A DNA stretch of 18,872 nt from an uncultured candidate division WPS-2 bacterium (GTDB lineage: Bacteria; Vulcanimicrobiota; Vulcanimicrobiia; Vulcanimicrobiales; Vulcanimicrobiaceae): assembly GCA_937927945.1 (NCBI GenBank), contig CALEYW010000083.1, forward strand, positions 1 to 18,872. The letters are read 5' to 3'. The position numbers and the translations under genes were made by a program. Positions within the stretch are counted from its first letter, which is position 1; each line of letters starts with the position of its first letter. Under the pieces are notes generated by a model. It worked only from the letters and a program-made list of their open reading frames with translations. It had not been told where the DNA came from and did no database searches. Below are positions 6,700 through 16,076 of the stretch, piece after piece.

Positions 6700-7550
6700 C
6701 GATCGGGGAGGCTCTGCGCGACGCGGCGCTGCGGCTCGAACCCGTCGGGGGAACGGGACGTCTCGACGCGGTGTTTCTCTTGGCACACGCGGGCGGCGTG
6801 TCGCGCCAGGAGATGATCGCGCACCGCGAGCGCGAGCTGACGCCGGAGATCGTCGAGCGCTTCGAGTCGCTGGTCGCGCAGCGTGAGAGCGGGATGCCGC
6901 TGGCGTACGTGACCGGCGAAGCGGGCTTCTACGGCCGCATGTTCGGCGTGGACCGGCGTGTGCTCGTCCCCCGTCCGGAAACCGAGCTCGCGATCGAATG
7001 GGCCGTCCGCCACCTGCGCGCGATCGGCCGCGCAGCGGGTACGGCCGCCGACATCGGCACCGGCAGCGGCGCGATCGCGGTGACGCTCGCCGGCGAACTG
7101 CCCGATCTGAACGTGTACGCGAGCGACCTCTCCGCGGAGGCCCTCGCCGTGGCGCGGCGCAATTCGGCCCGTAATTCGGTCTTCCAGCACGTGACGTTCC
7201 TGCACGGCGATCTCGCTGCGCCGCTGCTCCCGTTCGCGCCGTTCGACTGCGTCGTCGCGAACCTGCCGTACGTGCCGAGCGCCGAATGCGCGGCGGCGCC
7301 CGACCCGGTGTCGTTCGAACCGCTGATGGCGCGCGACGGCGGTCCGGATGGCCTGGACTTCTATCGCCGTCTCATGCCCGATCTCGCCGCGCTCGTCGCA
7401 CCGCGCGGCATCGCGATCCTCGAAGCGGGCCCCGCCAACGCGCGCGCACTCGAAGCGTTGGTGCGCGACGCGCTGCCGACCGCAGGCGTCGAGACGATTC
7501 GCGACTATGCGGATCTCGATCGCCTCGTCGTCGCGGTGATCCCGCCGTAG
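6696..7550 (+). CDS. prmC: Release factor glutamine N5-methyltransferase
   Basis: The 284-residue SAM-dependent enzyme methylates the GGQ glutamine of RF1 and RF2. The N-terminal helical domain precedes YVTGEAGFYG and the family signature VPRPETE (91-97). SAM loop I is ADIGTGSGAIAVTLA (GTGSG at 121-125). The substrate-binding motif is Asn-Leu-Pro-Tyr at 189-192 where most PrmC have NPPY, an apparently conservative change also known in other amino- and RNA-methyltransferases. The start is GTG at 6696, overlapping the reductase stop as GTGA; upstream frame extension is shadow. Its substrate RF1 is encoded two genes upstream, so the pair is separated by the maoC-reductase insert. Confidence 0.93.
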   Translation: MTIGEALRDAALRLEPVGGTGRLDAVFLLAHAGGVSRQEMIAHRERELTPEIVERFESLVAQRESGMPLAYVTGEAGFYGRMFGVDRRVLVPRPETELAIEWAVRHLRAIGRAAGTAADIGTGSGAIAVTLAGELPDLNVYASDLSAEALAVARRNSARNSVFQHVTFLHGDLAAPLLPFAPFDCVVANLPYVPSAECAAAPDPVSFEPLMARDGGPDGLDFYRRLMPDLAALVAPRGIAILEAGPANARALEALVRDALPTAGVETIRDYADLDRLVVAVIPP

Positions 7551-7554
7551 ACCA

Positions 7555-7588
7555 CCCGTCACGGCGAGCTTTGTCGAGTCGTGACGGG
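7555..7588. repeat. Palindrome after prmC, related to the prfA 3' element
   Basis: CCCGTCAC (7555-7562) pairs perfectly with GTGACGGG (7581-7588) around an interior with GAGCTTTGTCGAG. The GTCAC...GAGCTT(T)GTCGA core resembles that of the element at 5190-5257. It begins four bases after the prmC stop and may also act as a 3' mRNA hairpin. There is no T-tract. Confidence 0.6.
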
Positions 7589-7596
7589 CGGCTTGC

Positions 7597-7610
7597 CTGA
7601 GCAGCCTCAG
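7597..7610 (+). other. Small hairpin upstream of pyrG
   Basis: CTGAG (7597-7601) pairs with CTCAG (7606-7610) around CAGC. It sits in the 117-base prmC-pyrG gap after the larger palindrome and about 57 bases before the pyrG start. It has no T-run. It could be part of the pyrG leader, but no pyrimidine-type attenuator is evident. Confidence 0.3.
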
Positions 7611-7667
7611 AAGCAGCCGGGCGGGGCGGGTCCGGGGGCCTAGGTTGGCGAAGCGAAGCATTCCCTC

Positions 7668-9319
<1,652 letters not shown>

Positions 9320-9323
<4 letters not shown>

Positions 9324-10066
9324 ATCTCGCCGACCTGACGGTCGTCGTCCTCGCGCGCGACGAGGCGGCGCGGCTGCCGGTGATGCTCGCGCGGTTGCCG
9401 CCCGGAGCGCGCGTCTTCGTGCTCGACGCGGAATCGACCGACGACACCGTGGCGGTCGCGCGCGCGCACGGCGCCGAGGTCGAGACGCGCCGCTGGACGG
9501 GCTTCGTCACCGCGCGTCGCTATGCGCTCGGGCGCGTCCTCACCCGGTGGGCGCTCATGCTCGACGCCGACGAAGTGCTCGACGAGACGCTCTGCGCGGC
9601 GATCGGCCGCACCGACGAGGACGTCGCGGGATATCGCCTGCGCCGCATGACGATGCTGTGCGGGCGCCCGGTGCGCACCGCCGGCTGGTCCAACGAACGT
9701 CTGCTGCGGTTGGTCCGCACCGACCGCGCGCGCGTCGCGGCGAACCGCACCGGCGCGCAGGTCCACGAAACGTGGAGCGTCGACGGGACGGTCGCGGATC
9801 TGCCCGGTGCGATCCTGCACGATTCGTATCCGACGTTGGCCTCGTACCGGGCGAAGTTCGACCGGTACACGAGCGTCGAGGCGGAGGCGCTGGCGCCGTC
9901 GCGGAGCGGCTTTCTCGGTTCCGTCGCGATGATGCCGCTGCGCTTCGCATGGTCGCTGCTGCGATACGGCGGCTGGCGCGACGGCTGGCGGGGATTGTTC
10001 GTCGCTTGGGAGAGCGCGCGCTATCGCGCCGTGGTTCGCGCCAAAGCGCTGCAGCGCGCACGGTGA
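9320..10066 (+). CDS. Glycosyltransferase family 2, WaaE/KdtX-like
   Basis: The protein, about 248 residues, is an inverting GT-A glycosyltransferase like those that add hexoses to the LPS inner core. It begins with LTVVVLARDEAARLP, then VLDAEST, and has the metal-binding DAD at 82-84 in LMLDADEVLDE. The later block WSNERLLRLVR...QVHETWSVDG...LHDSY is typical of the WaaE group, and the C-terminal LRYGGWRDGWRGL helix suggests membrane association. The start is uncertain: the domain begins immediately after a CTG at 9320 that overlaps the pyrG TGA. The nearest in-frame GTG is about 140 bases upstream inside pyrG, and the next ATG (9377) would remove the first strand. CTG is therefore preferred. 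The stop overlaps the next gene as GTGA. Confidence 0.8.
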
Positions 10067-11082
10067 CCGCCGCGCGGCCCGATCTCGCGCTCGACGTGCG
10101 CGAGACCTCGCACACCTCGGCTGGGATGCTCGCCTACGTTCGCGCCTTGCGCCGCTGGCTGCCGGTCGTCGCCCCCGACTTGACGGTAGCGGAGTTCGGC
10201 AACGGCGACAACTTCGATCTCGCCGAACAGATCGGGATCCCCGCATCGCTCGCGCGCCTGCGTCCGCGCCTGGCGCATTTTCCGACGCCGTTCGTACCGC
10301 GCTTCGTTCCGGCGCGGCACGTCGTGACCGTCCACGACCTGATCGACTTGGAGTTTCCGCAGTACGCGAAGCGCAAAGTCGGACCGTACTGGCGGCACGT
10401 CGTCGGCCCCGTCCTGCGCTCGGCGCGCGCGGTCATCACCGACGACGAGGTGACGGTCGACCTGCTGCGGCGCTACCTCGGCGTCGATCCGGCGCGCGTG
10501 CGCATCGTGCCGCTCGGGGTCGACTCGCCGCAGCCGCTGCCGGCCGCGGTCGTCCGGTCGCGGCCGTACTTCTTTTACGCCGGCAATCATCGGCCGCACA
10601 AGGATTTGCCGACCTTGGTTCGCGCCTGGACCTCGCTCCCCGAGCGGTACGCCGTCGATTTGGTGATGACGGGACCGGAGAATGCGGCCCTGCGCGCCCT
10701 CGGCGGGCGGAACGGTCTCGGCGAGCTCGTGTTCGTCGGTGAGTGCAGCACGCAGGACGTGTGGGGCTTCCACCGCGGTGCGGTCGCCTACGTCCATCCG
10801 GCGTTGCGCGAAGGATTCGGTTTGCCGATGCTCGAGGCACTGAGCGCCGGCACGCCGGTCATCGCCGCGAGCGGCGCGGTGCCGGCGGTGCTCGCGGGGC
10901 TGGTCGACGCGTTCGCTCCGGGCGACGTCGCGGCGCTCGCGTGGTTTCTGGCGTTCGCGCTCGACGGTCCGGCCCTGCGCGCGCTGGCCGGTAGTACCGC
11001 GGCGCGCGAGGCGATCGAGTCGTTGACGTGGGAGCGGACCGTGCGGGCGACTGCCGACGTCTATCGCGAGCTGCTGGCGTGA
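10063..11082 (+). CDS. Glycosyltransferase family 4, first of a tandem pair
   Basis: This 339-residue retaining GT-B enzyme probably transfers a sugar from a nucleotide sugar to a lipid-linked or core glycan at the cytoplasmic face. The N-terminal acceptor domain contains HTSAGMLAYVRAL and VTVHDLIDLEFPQ. The donor domain has FYAGNHRPHKDL (Arg177, Lys180 near the donor phosphates) and the EX7E motif with Glu250 and Glu258 in REGFGLPMLEALSAGTPV. The GTG start at 10063 forms a GTGA overlap with the GT2 stop. The following GT4 gene is a clear paralogue. Mannosyl- or glucosyl-type activity is the family norm, but the sugar cannot be read from sequence. Confidence 0.88.
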   Translation: MTAARPDLALDVRETSHTSAGMLAYVRALRRWLPVVAPDLTVAEFGNGDNFDLAEQIGIPASLARLRPRLAHFPTPFVPRFVPARHVVTVHDLIDLEFPQYAKRKVGPYWRHVVGPVLRSARAVITDDEVTVDLLRRYLGVDPARVRIVPLGVDSPQPLPAAVVRSRPYFFYAGNHRPHKDLPTLVRAWTSLPERYAVDLVMTGPENAALRALGGRNGLGELVFVGECSTQDVWGFHRGAVAYVHPALREGFGLPMLEALSAGTPVIAASGAVPAVLAGLVDAFAPGDVAALAWFLAFALDGPALRALAGSTAAREAIESLTWERTVRATADVYRELLA

Positions 11083-12062
11083 TTCGGGTCGCGCTCGCGG
11101 CGCGTCCGACCGGGCGCGCATCAGCCGGGATGCGAGCGTACACGCGCGCGCTGCTCGAGCGCCTCCCGCGCGTGGCGCCCGACGTCGAGCTGATCCCCGT
11201 CACGGCGCCGGTCGCGCTGCATCCGCTCGCGCTGCGCGCCGCGCGCGCGCAGCTGACGCACCTGCCGTATCTCGAGGTGGTGCCCTTCGTGCCGCGTCCG
11301 TACGTCGCGATGGTGCACGATCTGCTCCACCTGCGGCACCCGGAGCTGTTCTCGCGCGCAACCGCCGCGTACTGGCGGATCGTCGCCGCGCCGCTGTACC
11401 GCGGCGCCGCCCGGCTGCTGGTCAGCGATCCGCGCATCGCCGACGACTGCGTGACGCGCCTGGGCGTCTCGCGCGACCGCATTCGCGTCGTGCCGCTTGG
11501 ATACGGCGACGCGATCGGCGGCGCAACGCCGTGGAGTGCGGCGCGTCCCTACGCGTTCTACGCCGGAAACCATCGGCCGCACAAAGACTTGACGACGCTG
11601 TACGCCGCTTGGGCCGCCCTGCCGGAGGACATCGCGATCGATCTGGCGCTCACCGGACCCGATGAACCGGACGTTCGCGCTCGGTACGTTCGCGCGAACG
11701 GGACGATCGTGTTTCTCGGCGACCTCGACGAGGCGACGCTGGCACGCCGCTACCGAGGAGCGCTCGCCTACGTTCAGCCGTCGCTCTCCGAGGGCTTCGG
11801 GATTCCCGCGCTGGAGGCGGCCGTCGCCGGAACGCCGGTGCTCGCCACACCGGAGGGCATGCCCGCGATCGTCGCGCCGTACGCCGCCGCCTTCGCACCC
11901 GGCGACGCGCGCGCGCTTGCCACGCTGCTCGCGGGCATCGCACGCGATCCCGGGCGCGCGCGTGAGCGCGCCGCCGAGGGCGCGGTCGATCTCCGGGCGT
12001 ATACCTGGGATCGGTTCGCGTCCGCCACGGCCGCAGTCTATCGCGAGGTCCTATGCTCCTGA
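11079..12062 (+). CDS. Glycosyltransferase family 4, second of a tandem pair
   Basis: This 327-residue GT-B enzyme is a paralogue of the gene just upstream. Shared landmarks include SAGMRAYTRALLERLP, MVHDLLHLRHPEL, FYAGNHRPHKDL (His165 to Lys169), and EX7E with Glu238 and Glu246 in SEGFGIPALEAAVAGTPV. The N-terminal, acceptor-binding half diverges more than the donor half, which fits duplication followed by a change of acceptor. The GTG start at 11079 overlaps the upstream stop as GTGA, and its own 3' end overlaps the next gene by 10 bases. The expected role is a second, sequential sugar addition to the same envelope glycan; this is inferred from context. Confidence 0.88.
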   Translation: MIRVALAARPTGRASAGMRAYTRALLERLPRVAPDVELIPVTAPVALHPLALRAARAQLTHLPYLEVVPFVPRPYVAMVHDLLHLRHPELFSRATAAYWRIVAAPLYRGAARLLVSDPRIADDCVTRLGVSRDRIRVVPLGYGDAIGGATPWSAARPYAFYAGNHRPHKDLTTLYAAWAALPEDIAIDLALTGPDEPDVRARYVRANGTIVFLGDLDEATLARRYRGALAYVQPSLSEGFGIPALEAAVAGTPVLATPEGMPAIVAPYAAAFAPGDARALATLLAGIARDPGRARERAAEGAVDLRAYTWDRFASATAAVYREVLCS

Positions 12063-13615
12063 TCCCGTCCGCTCGCTGCTTCGCCGCCGCCCTCGCCGCA
12101 AGCGCCCTCGCGTGGTCGCTGCCGGCGTCGGCCGCCGCGCCGCCGAAGAAGGACGAGACGCTGGTTCGGGAGATTGCGATCGTCGTCAACGGGGACGAGC
12201 TGCCGCGCGATCCCGCGCCGCGCATCGTCGGGGGACGGCTGGTGGTTCCGGTCGTGCGGATCTACAGCGCCCTGGGCATCAGCGTCGCGCGCAACGGAAA
12301 CGAACTCGTCGCCTCTGCGCCGTCGCGCCGCATCGTGCTGCACGTCGGCTCGAATCGCGCGACCATCGATTCCCGTACGGTCGCAATGGACATGGCGGCG
12401 CAAGAGATCGGCGGCGCGACCTACGTCTCGTTGCGCTTCGTCGCCGATTCGCTCGGTGCGCAGGTGTCGTACGATTCCAAGGCCGCGCGGGTGGAAGTCA
12501 CGTCGCTGGTGGTCGGCCGCACGCCGGGGCTCGAGCAGCGCACGCCGGGCGGTTCGACGCAGATCGTCGGGACCGTGAGCGCGGTGGACTTGAACTCCTC
12601 GCCCGAATCGATTACGGTGACGCGGAGCCCGTCGGTGCGCACGATTTCGATCACCTCCGATGCGAAGGTGATCATCCAGGACGTGGTCACCCGCACGTCC
12701 ATGCCGGCTTCGCTCGCCGACGTGCACGTCGGCGATGCGGTCAGCGTCGTGCTGCGGTCCGACGGACGGGTCGACCAGGTCGTCACCCGATACGCCTCGC
12801 GTGCCGGCACGATTGCCGCCGTCTCGCCGAGCGCGTTCGTCCTGCAGAGCGGATACGTCGTGCAGCCCGACAAGAGCACGCAGATCACGCTCAACGGCCA
12901 ACCCGCCGCAATGGGCGACCTCAAGGTCGGCGACAGCGCGACGGTTCGCCTCAACCCGGATACCGGCGAAAAGCGCCAGATCATCGTGTCGCGTGCGGGC
13001 CCATCGACGCCGACGCCGGCCGGCGCGGCGCAGATCACGGACTTCGGCGTGACCGCGCACGGGCCGCTGCGCGCGGGCGAAACGTTCGCGGTGACGCTGC
13101 ACGGCACGCCGGGCGGAACGGCGACGTTCGACATCGGCACGTACGTGACGGCCCTGCCGCTGCCGGAGTCGAGCGCGCAGCCCGGGACGTACGCGACGAC
13201 GTACAAGATTCCGGAGGGCGTGAACTTCGGGCGCACCTCGGTGTACGGACACCTGACGGTCGGCTCGACCACGGCGCCGCGCGCCGAGGCTCCGCAGCTC
13301 GTCGCGGTGACGACGACGCCGCCGCAAATCGTCGAGATCGCGCCGACCTACGGCATGACGGTCAACAGCAACCGGCCGTCGATCTATGCGACGTTCCGGT
13401 CGCCGACCGATGTCGGGATCAGCGTTTCTTCGGTGCGCATCGAGGTCAACGGTCTCGACGTCACGCCGTCCGCGACCCGCACCGACTCGTTCATCACGTA
13501 CAGCCCCAGCATCGCGCTCGCCGACGGAGCGGTCACCGTCAAGGTGACGGTCTCCGACAACGCCGGCAACCTTGCGACTCGCGCCTGGTCGTTCACCATT
13601 CGCTCGCACCAATGA
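12053..13615 (+). CDS. Secreted stalk-domain protein with beta repeats and Ig-like C-terminus
   Basis: The 520-residue product has a signal peptide (residues 1 to about 28, ending ALAWSLPASAAA). Residues about 40-152 form a copper-amine-oxidase N-terminal ('stalk') domain: IVVNGDELP, GGRLVVPVVRIYSALG, then YVSLRFVADSLGAQVSYD. Residues about 170-313 hold two similar beta units, each of the form 'G-x-I/V-x-x-V ... LxxxxVGDxVxVxL', resembling DUF5666-type repeats. The rest (about 325-520) looks like Ig/FN3-type strands, ending DNAGNLATRAWSFTI. No enzyme motif is seen. Stalk domains are known from surface proteins of Gram-positive and deep-branching bacteria, where they serve binding or anchoring. 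The ATG at 12053 overlaps the GT4 gene. Likely periplasmic or surface-exposed; function unknown. Confidence 0.75.
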   Translation: MLLIPSARCFAAALAASALAWSLPASAAAPPKKDETLVREIAIVVNGDELPRDPAPRIVGGRLVVPVVRIYSALGISVARNGNELVASAPSRRIVLHVGSNRATIDSRTVAMDMAAQEIGGATYVSLRFVADSLGAQVSYDSKAARVEVTSLVVGRTPGLEQRTPGGSTQIVGTVSAVDLNSSPESITVTRSPSVRTISITSDAKVIIQDVVTRTSMPASLADVHVGDAVSVVLRSDGRVDQVVTRYASRAGTIAAVSPSAFVLQSGYVVQPDKSTQITLNGQPAAMGDLKVGDSATVRLNPDTGEKRQIIVSRAGPSTPTPAGAAQITDFGVTAHGPLRAGETFAVTLHGTPGGTATFDIGTYVTALPLPESSAQPGTYATTYKIPEGVNFGRTSVYGHLTVGSTTAPRAEAPQLVAVTTTPPQIVEIAPTYGMTVNSNRPSIYATFRSPTDVGISVSSVRIEVNGLDVTPSATRTDSFITYSPSIALADGAVTVKVTVSDNAGNLATRAWSFTIRSHQ

Positions 13616-13629
13616 GGAGATCGTCATCG

Positions 13630-13634
13630 AAGGA
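13630..13634 (+). promoter_or_regulatory. Ribosome-binding site that fixes the TTG start of the binding-protein gene
   Basis: AAGGA lies six bases before TTG at 13641. This supports TTG as the start rather than the longer open frame, which has an ATG inside the preceding gene and would push the lipoprotein signal 24 residues inward. Confidence 0.65.
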
Positions 13635-13640
13635 TCGGGT

Positions 13641-15230
13641 TTGAGGAAGGTCCTGACCGCCGGCGCCGTCGCGCTCTGCTTGAGCGGGTGCGGCGGCGGG
13701 TCGAGTTCCGATGCGTCCTCGAAACCGCCGCTCGTCATGGCGCGGGTCAAAGATGCCGTCGTTCTCGATCCGTCGCACGCGACCGACGGCCTCTCCCTCA
13801 ACGTCACCAACGAGGTGATGCAGAATCTGATCGCGTTCAAGCCCGGGTCGTTCGAGCTGACCGGCGACGTCGCCCAATCGTGGAAGTCGAGCGGCGGCGG
13901 CAAGACGTGGACGTTCGATCTCAAACCGAATCAGGTCTTCGCCGACGGCACGCCGCTCGATGCCAAGGCGGTGAAGTTCAACTTCGATCGCTGGCGCCTG
14001 ACGTCGAACCCGGCCCACGGCGCGTTCTCGTACTCGTACTACGCCGACGATTTCGGCGGATTCCCCGGGATCATCACCAACGTCGCCGCGCCGACGCCGA
14101 CTCGCGTCGTCGTGACGCTCGCAAAGCCCCTCGGACCGTTCTTGCGCGATCTGGCGGAGCAGGCATTCGGTTTGGGCTCGCCGCAGGCGATCGCGGCCGA
14201 TCCGAAAGGCTTCGAGATCAAGCCGGTCGGCAGCGGACCGTACGCGGTCTCGGAATGGGTGCGCGACGACCACATCACGCTCGTCGCAAACCCGCGCTGG
14301 ACGGGGTCGAAGCCGGGCTATGCGACCGTGATCATCCGCGACATCCCGGATCCGGCTACGAGCGTCTCTTCGATCGAGAAAGGTGACATCGACATGCTCA
14401 CCGATCCGAGCCCCGACGACGCAAAGCGGCTGGCCGCTCAAAAAGACCTCGCCGTCGTGCAGCAGCCGTCGAACAACGTCAGCTACCTGGCGATGGACGT
14501 GGAGAAGAAGCCGTTCGGCGACGTGCGCGTGCGGCGAGCGATCGCGAGCGCGATCGACGTCGGCACCATGGCCAAGAGCCTCTACTCGGCCGGAGCCGTG
14601 GTCGCGGACAACTGGACGCCGCCCGGGATGCTCGGCGCCAACCCGGCCGTGCACGCGTACCCGCACGACGTCGCCGCCGCTAAGGCACTCCTCGCCGCGG
14701 CGGGTTTTCCGCACGGTTTTGCGACGACGCTGAGCTACTCGACCGCGCCGCGGCCGTATCTGCCCGAGCCCGGCCGCGTGGCGGAGACGATTCAAGCGAA
14801 CCTGCGCGACATCGGCGTGCAGGTCACGCTGCAGCCCAACGAGTGGGGCGTGTTCCTCGATCGCATCAAACACGGCGAGCACGAGATGGCGTTGATCGGC
14901 TGGACCGGCGACAACGGCGATCCGGACAATTTTTTCTACCCGCTGCTCGATCAGGATTCAGCGCACAAGGACGGCACCGCGCAGAACTACTCGTTTTGGC
15001 GCGATCCCAAGTTCCACGCGCTGATGCTCGCCGGCCAGGCTGCCTCGGACGACGCGAAACGCAAGCCAATCTACGAGCAAGCCAACGCGATGGTCCACGA
15101 CCAGGTCCCCGCGGTCTCGCTCGTCCACACCACCGTGCCGTTGGTGATGAAGTCGTCGATCAAAGGCTTCGTCCCGAGCCCGAACACGTCGTACCACTTC
15201 GCCCTCGTGCACGCACCTTCAGGATCCTAA
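13641..15230 (+). CDS. ABC transporter substrate-binding lipoprotein, family 5 (peptide/opine type)
   Basis: The 529-residue protein is an extracytoplasmic solute receptor of the DppA/OppA class. From the TTG start it reads MRKVLTAGAVALCLSGC, a short lipoprotein signal with lipobox LSGC and lipidated Cys17. The mature part has family landmarks: LAxSW-type VAQSWKSSGGGKTWTFDL, FADGTPLDAKAVKFNFDR, VGSGPYAVSEW, YLAMDVEKKPFGDVRVRRAIASAID, and a C-terminal GWTGDNGDPDNFFYPLL. Serine and glycine residues after the lipid Cys form a short tether. No permease or ATPase genes are nearby, so it is an orphan receptor here. It starts 25 bases after the stalk-domain gene. The ligand (dipeptide, oligopeptide or other) is unknown. 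Confidence 0.92.
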   Translation: MRKVLTAGAVALCLSGCGGGSSSDASSKPPLVMARVKDAVVLDPSHATDGLSLNVTNEVMQNLIAFKPGSFELTGDVAQSWKSSGGGKTWTFDLKPNQVFADGTPLDAKAVKFNFDRWRLTSNPAHGAFSYSYYADDFGGFPGIITNVAAPTPTRVVVTLAKPLGPFLRDLAEQAFGLGSPQAIAADPKGFEIKPVGSGPYAVSEWVRDDHITLVANPRWTGSKPGYATVIIRDIPDPATSVSSIEKGDIDMLTDPSPDDAKRLAAQKDLAVVQQPSNNVSYLAMDVEKKPFGDVRVRRAIASAIDVGTMAKSLYSAGAVVADNWTPPGMLGANPAVHAYPHDVAAAKALLAAAGFPHGFATTLSYSTAPRPYLPEPGRVAETIQANLRDIGVQVTLQPNEWGVFLDRIKHGEHEMALIGWTGDNGDPDNFFYPLLDQDSAHKDGTAQNYSFWRDPKFHALMLAGQAASDDAKRKPIYEQANAMVHDQVPAVSLVHTTVPLVMKSSIKGFVPSPNTSYHFALVHAPSGS

Positions 15231-15233
15231 GAC

Positions 15234-15593
15234 ATGACGATGACGGACCCGTCGCTCCAGTGCATCTTTTGTAAGATCGTGCGGAAGGAGATTCCCGCGA
15301 ACGAAGTCTTGCGTGACGCGCATGTGGTGGCGTTTCGAGATCTGAATCCGCAGGCGCCGACGCACATTCTGGTGGTTCCGACGCTGCATGCCGACCACCT
15401 CAGCGACTTTGCGTCGAAAGCGGGCGGCGCGCAGGTGACGCGCTTCCTGCTCGCTGCCGCAGAGCTCGGAGCCCAGTTCGGCACCGACGGCTACCGGGTG
15501 GTCATGAACGAGGGGCCCGACGGCGGCCAGACCGTGCACCACCTTCACGCCCACGTGCTGGCCGGGCGCCGCATGTCCTGGCCGCCTGGGTAG
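15234..15593 (+). CDS. HIT family nucleoside phosphoramidase (HinT-like)
   Basis: The 119-residue protein is a histidine-triad hydrolase acting on AMP-linked amines and related nucleotides. It has the Cys10-x-x-Cys13 pair in CIFCKIV, the DLNPQAPTHILVVP core, and the catalytic triad His103-x-His105-x-His107 in GQTVHHLHAHVLAGR. The length is normal for HinT. The start at 15234 has AGGA nine bases upstream, inside the end of the binding-protein gene; a second ATG two codons later is possible. It is the last gene of the long plus-strand run, only 3 bases from the previous stop. rpsU follows as a separate unit. Confidence 0.93.
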   Translation: MTMTDPSLQCIFCKIVRKEIPANEVLRDAHVVAFRDLNPQAPTHILVVPTLHADHLSDFASKAGGAQVTRFLLAAAELGAQFGTDGYRVVMNEGPDGGQTVHHLHAHVLAGRRMSWPPG

Positions 15594-15621
15594 CGTCTCG
15601 AAAAGGCAAGACCGAGAAAGC

Positions 15622-15650
15622 GTGACAGCCGCGGCGATCCGTGGTATCGT
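15622..15650 (+). promoter_or_regulatory. Probable promoter of rpsU
   Basis: GTGACA (15622-15627, five of six to TTGACA) and TATCGT (15645-15650, four of six to TATAAT) are separated by 17 bases. Transcription would start near 15657, giving a leader of about 60 bases that contains two hairpins. Confidence 0.5.
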
Positions 15651-15659
15651 TCTTCGTCG

Positions 15660-15692
15660 GCCCCTTGGGGGCTAGTGAGGCGGCTTTTGCCG
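15660..15692 (+). other. Two-hairpin leader of rpsU mRNA
   Basis: GCCCC (15660-15664) pairs with GGGGC (15668-15672), and CGGC (15681-15684) pairs with GCCG (15689-15692) around TTTT. Both precede the Shine-Dalgarno GGAGGTG at 15701-15707. The layout would suit translational control, but the hairpins are small and no conserved leader class is recognised. Confidence 0.4.
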
Positions 15693-15717
15693 TGGCGAGG
15701 GGAGGTGTTTCGTAGCA

Positions 15718-15888
15718 ATGGAGATTCGAGTTGCACCCGGTGAGACGATCGAGAGCGCTCTGCGTCGCTTCAAAAAAGCGACCCAGAAAGCGGGCGTTTT
15801 GGCTGAGGCGCGCAAGCACGAGCACTACGAGAAGCCCAGCGTCCGCCGCAAGAAGAAGAGCGCGGCCGCCCGCAAGCGTCGCAGCTGA
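15718..15888 (+). CDS. rpsU: Small ribosomal subunit protein bS21
   Basis: The 56-residue basic protein begins MEIRVAPGETIESALRRFKK, the conserved opening of bS21, continues with AGVLAEARKHEHYEKPSVRR and ends in a Lys/Arg-rich tail (KKKSAAARKRRS). bS21 sits on the 30S platform near the anti-Shine-Dalgarno helix and aids initiation. The gene is short and easily missed. It has the clearest Shine-Dalgarno in the window, GGAGGTG, ten bases before the ATG, plus its own promoter and terminator, so it is probably monocistronic. Confidence 0.95.
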   Translation: MEIRVAPGETIESALRRFKKATQKAGVLAEARKHEHYEKPSVRRKKKSAAARKRRS

Positions 15889-15912
15889 CCTGCGACCAGC
15901 AAGATCCTCATC

Positions 15913-15947
15913 GGCGCCCGCGACCATCGCGGGCGCCGATCGCTTTT
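15913..15947 (+). terminator. Intrinsic terminator of rpsU
   Basis: GGCGCCCGCGA (15913-15923) and TCGCGGGCGCC (15927-15937) form a perfect 11-bp stem with a three-base loop. A run of four T lies at 15944-15947, a few bases past the stem. It begins 24 bases after the rpsU stop. Confidence 0.85.
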
Positions 15948-16076
15948 GCGGGGCGTCCCACCGCGAAAGGATGACGTGTTCTTAATGTCCCAAGAAGAAC
16001 CGCGACCGTTCATTTAAGAGGTCGACGGTGACCGGGACGCATTTTGAGCGCCGGCGCCGTTCTCGTTGGGAGTACT

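Noticed and set aside
12038..13924. 628-codon minus-strand open frame
   Set aside because: It spans parts of several plus-strand genes, is compositionally an Arg-rich shadow, and has no family features.
13593..14882. Long minus-strand open frame (429 codons) opposite the binding-protein gene
   Set aside because: Its translation is Arg/Val/Asp-rich with no domain pattern, and the opposite strand encodes an intact family-5 binding protein. Long antisense frames are expected at this GC content.
16044..16076. Earlier start for the TonB receptor
   Set aside because: It would put 11 extra residues before the signal peptide and lacks a ribosome-binding site, whereas GGGAG precedes the ATG at 16077.
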